From positions 26,808,568 through 26,872,567 of the forward strand of contig NC_045134.1 of assembly GCF_007655135.1 (NCBI RefSeq): a stretch of DNA of 64,000 nucleotides, in the 5' to 3' direction. The position numbers and the translations under genes were made by a program. This document shows positions 63,640-64,000 of this stretch, piece after piece. The notes under the pieces are model-generated. The model saw nothing but the letters and a program-made list of their open reading frames with translations, had not been told where the DNA came from and made no database searches. This DNA is from Punica granatum (taxonomy: Eukaryota > Streptophyta > Magnoliopsida > Myrtales > Lythraceae). Each line of letters begins with the position of its first letter. Positions within the stretch are counted from its first letter, which is position 1.

Positions 63640-64000
63640 TAATTCTGTCATTACAACTGAAAAAAGTGCCTATACACATGTCCGACATTCCTACCGTTGT
63701 AAACTATTGAATTGGTCCTCCAGAGAATGAAACAGGTCTCCTGCAGAACATGCAGCACTGATTCCATGTCCAGTAGTGTTTGAGCTAAAGAACTGGAAAT
63801 GGCAGATCTTAATCTGAAGATTTCCAGCTAACAAAGCAAAATGCAACTGAGCCCAAAGCCCACAGCACAGCTCGTGAAATTGGAAACGGAAGATGGCTCA
63901 GATTTGATTCCTCCACAAAAGTCCAAACTCAAAAGGGTAAACCCCAATTCCCCCATAGATTAATCCAACGCCAAACTTTCAATGCTCAAATCAAATCATC
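63640..64000. other. Right edge, no gene recognised
   Basis: Moderately GC-balanced sequence that could hold the edge of a gene lying beyond the window. I find no convincing exon on either strand. Confidence 0.4.

Noticed and set aside
63640..64000. Possible minus-strand exon at the right edge
   Set aside because: Open stretches exist, but I could match none to a protein or to clear splice sites.

Overview
This is nuclear DNA of a flowering plant, most likely a eudicot and possibly a woody rosid. The evidence is intron-rich genes with GT-AG introns, AT-rich spacers, plant-specific gene families (Dof, plant-type PANK2, plant ATM) and plant transposons (CACTA, MULE, hAT-type, Copia LTR). I cannot name the species from the sequence.

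Layout. (1) 1-22222, minus strand: the 5' two thirds or so of the ATM kinase gene. The N-terminal TAN motif is at 22222 and the FAT region reaches the left edge; the kinase and FATC exons lie outside the window. Its introns hold a degraded plastid tRNA-Ser(GGA), a small inverted-repeat element, a 23-bp G run and a (GA)n tract, and one intron uses a GC donor. (2) 22.3-25.5 kb: the ATM 5' flank, with degenerate tandem repeats, AT microsatellites and a short hAT-type element. (3) 25520-33305: a boundary-complete 7.8-kb CACTA (En/Spm) element with a TCA target duplication and a decayed two-part transposase region. (4) 33.3-38.7 kb: spacer with old repeats and a SINE-like insertion. (5) 39012-41060, plus strand: a Dof zinc-finger transcription factor of the DOF5.6/HCA2 type in three exons. 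(6) 41-45 kb: spacer with two large foldback elements carrying 9- and 10-bp target duplications. (7) 45176-51937, minus strand: a complete PANK2 gene (pantothenate kinase fused to a DUF89 phosphatase) with a probable 5' UTR near 52.4-52.6 kb. (8) 52.6-64 kb: a TE-dominated tail with an ACD11-like exon fragment, a MULE transposase pseudogene split by a 1705-bp solo Copia LTR (TSD GTGCT), and a broken PPR fragment.

The three intact genes (ATM in DNA-damage signalling, a vascular-type Dof factor, and PANK2 in coenzyme A metabolism) have no evident functional link; this is an ordinary plant gene neighbourhood. I found no convincing new system. What is most worth following is the transposon record: exact insertion junctions, nested insertions, and a recurring TGG-to-stop pattern in both decayed transposases that suggests methylation-driven deamination.
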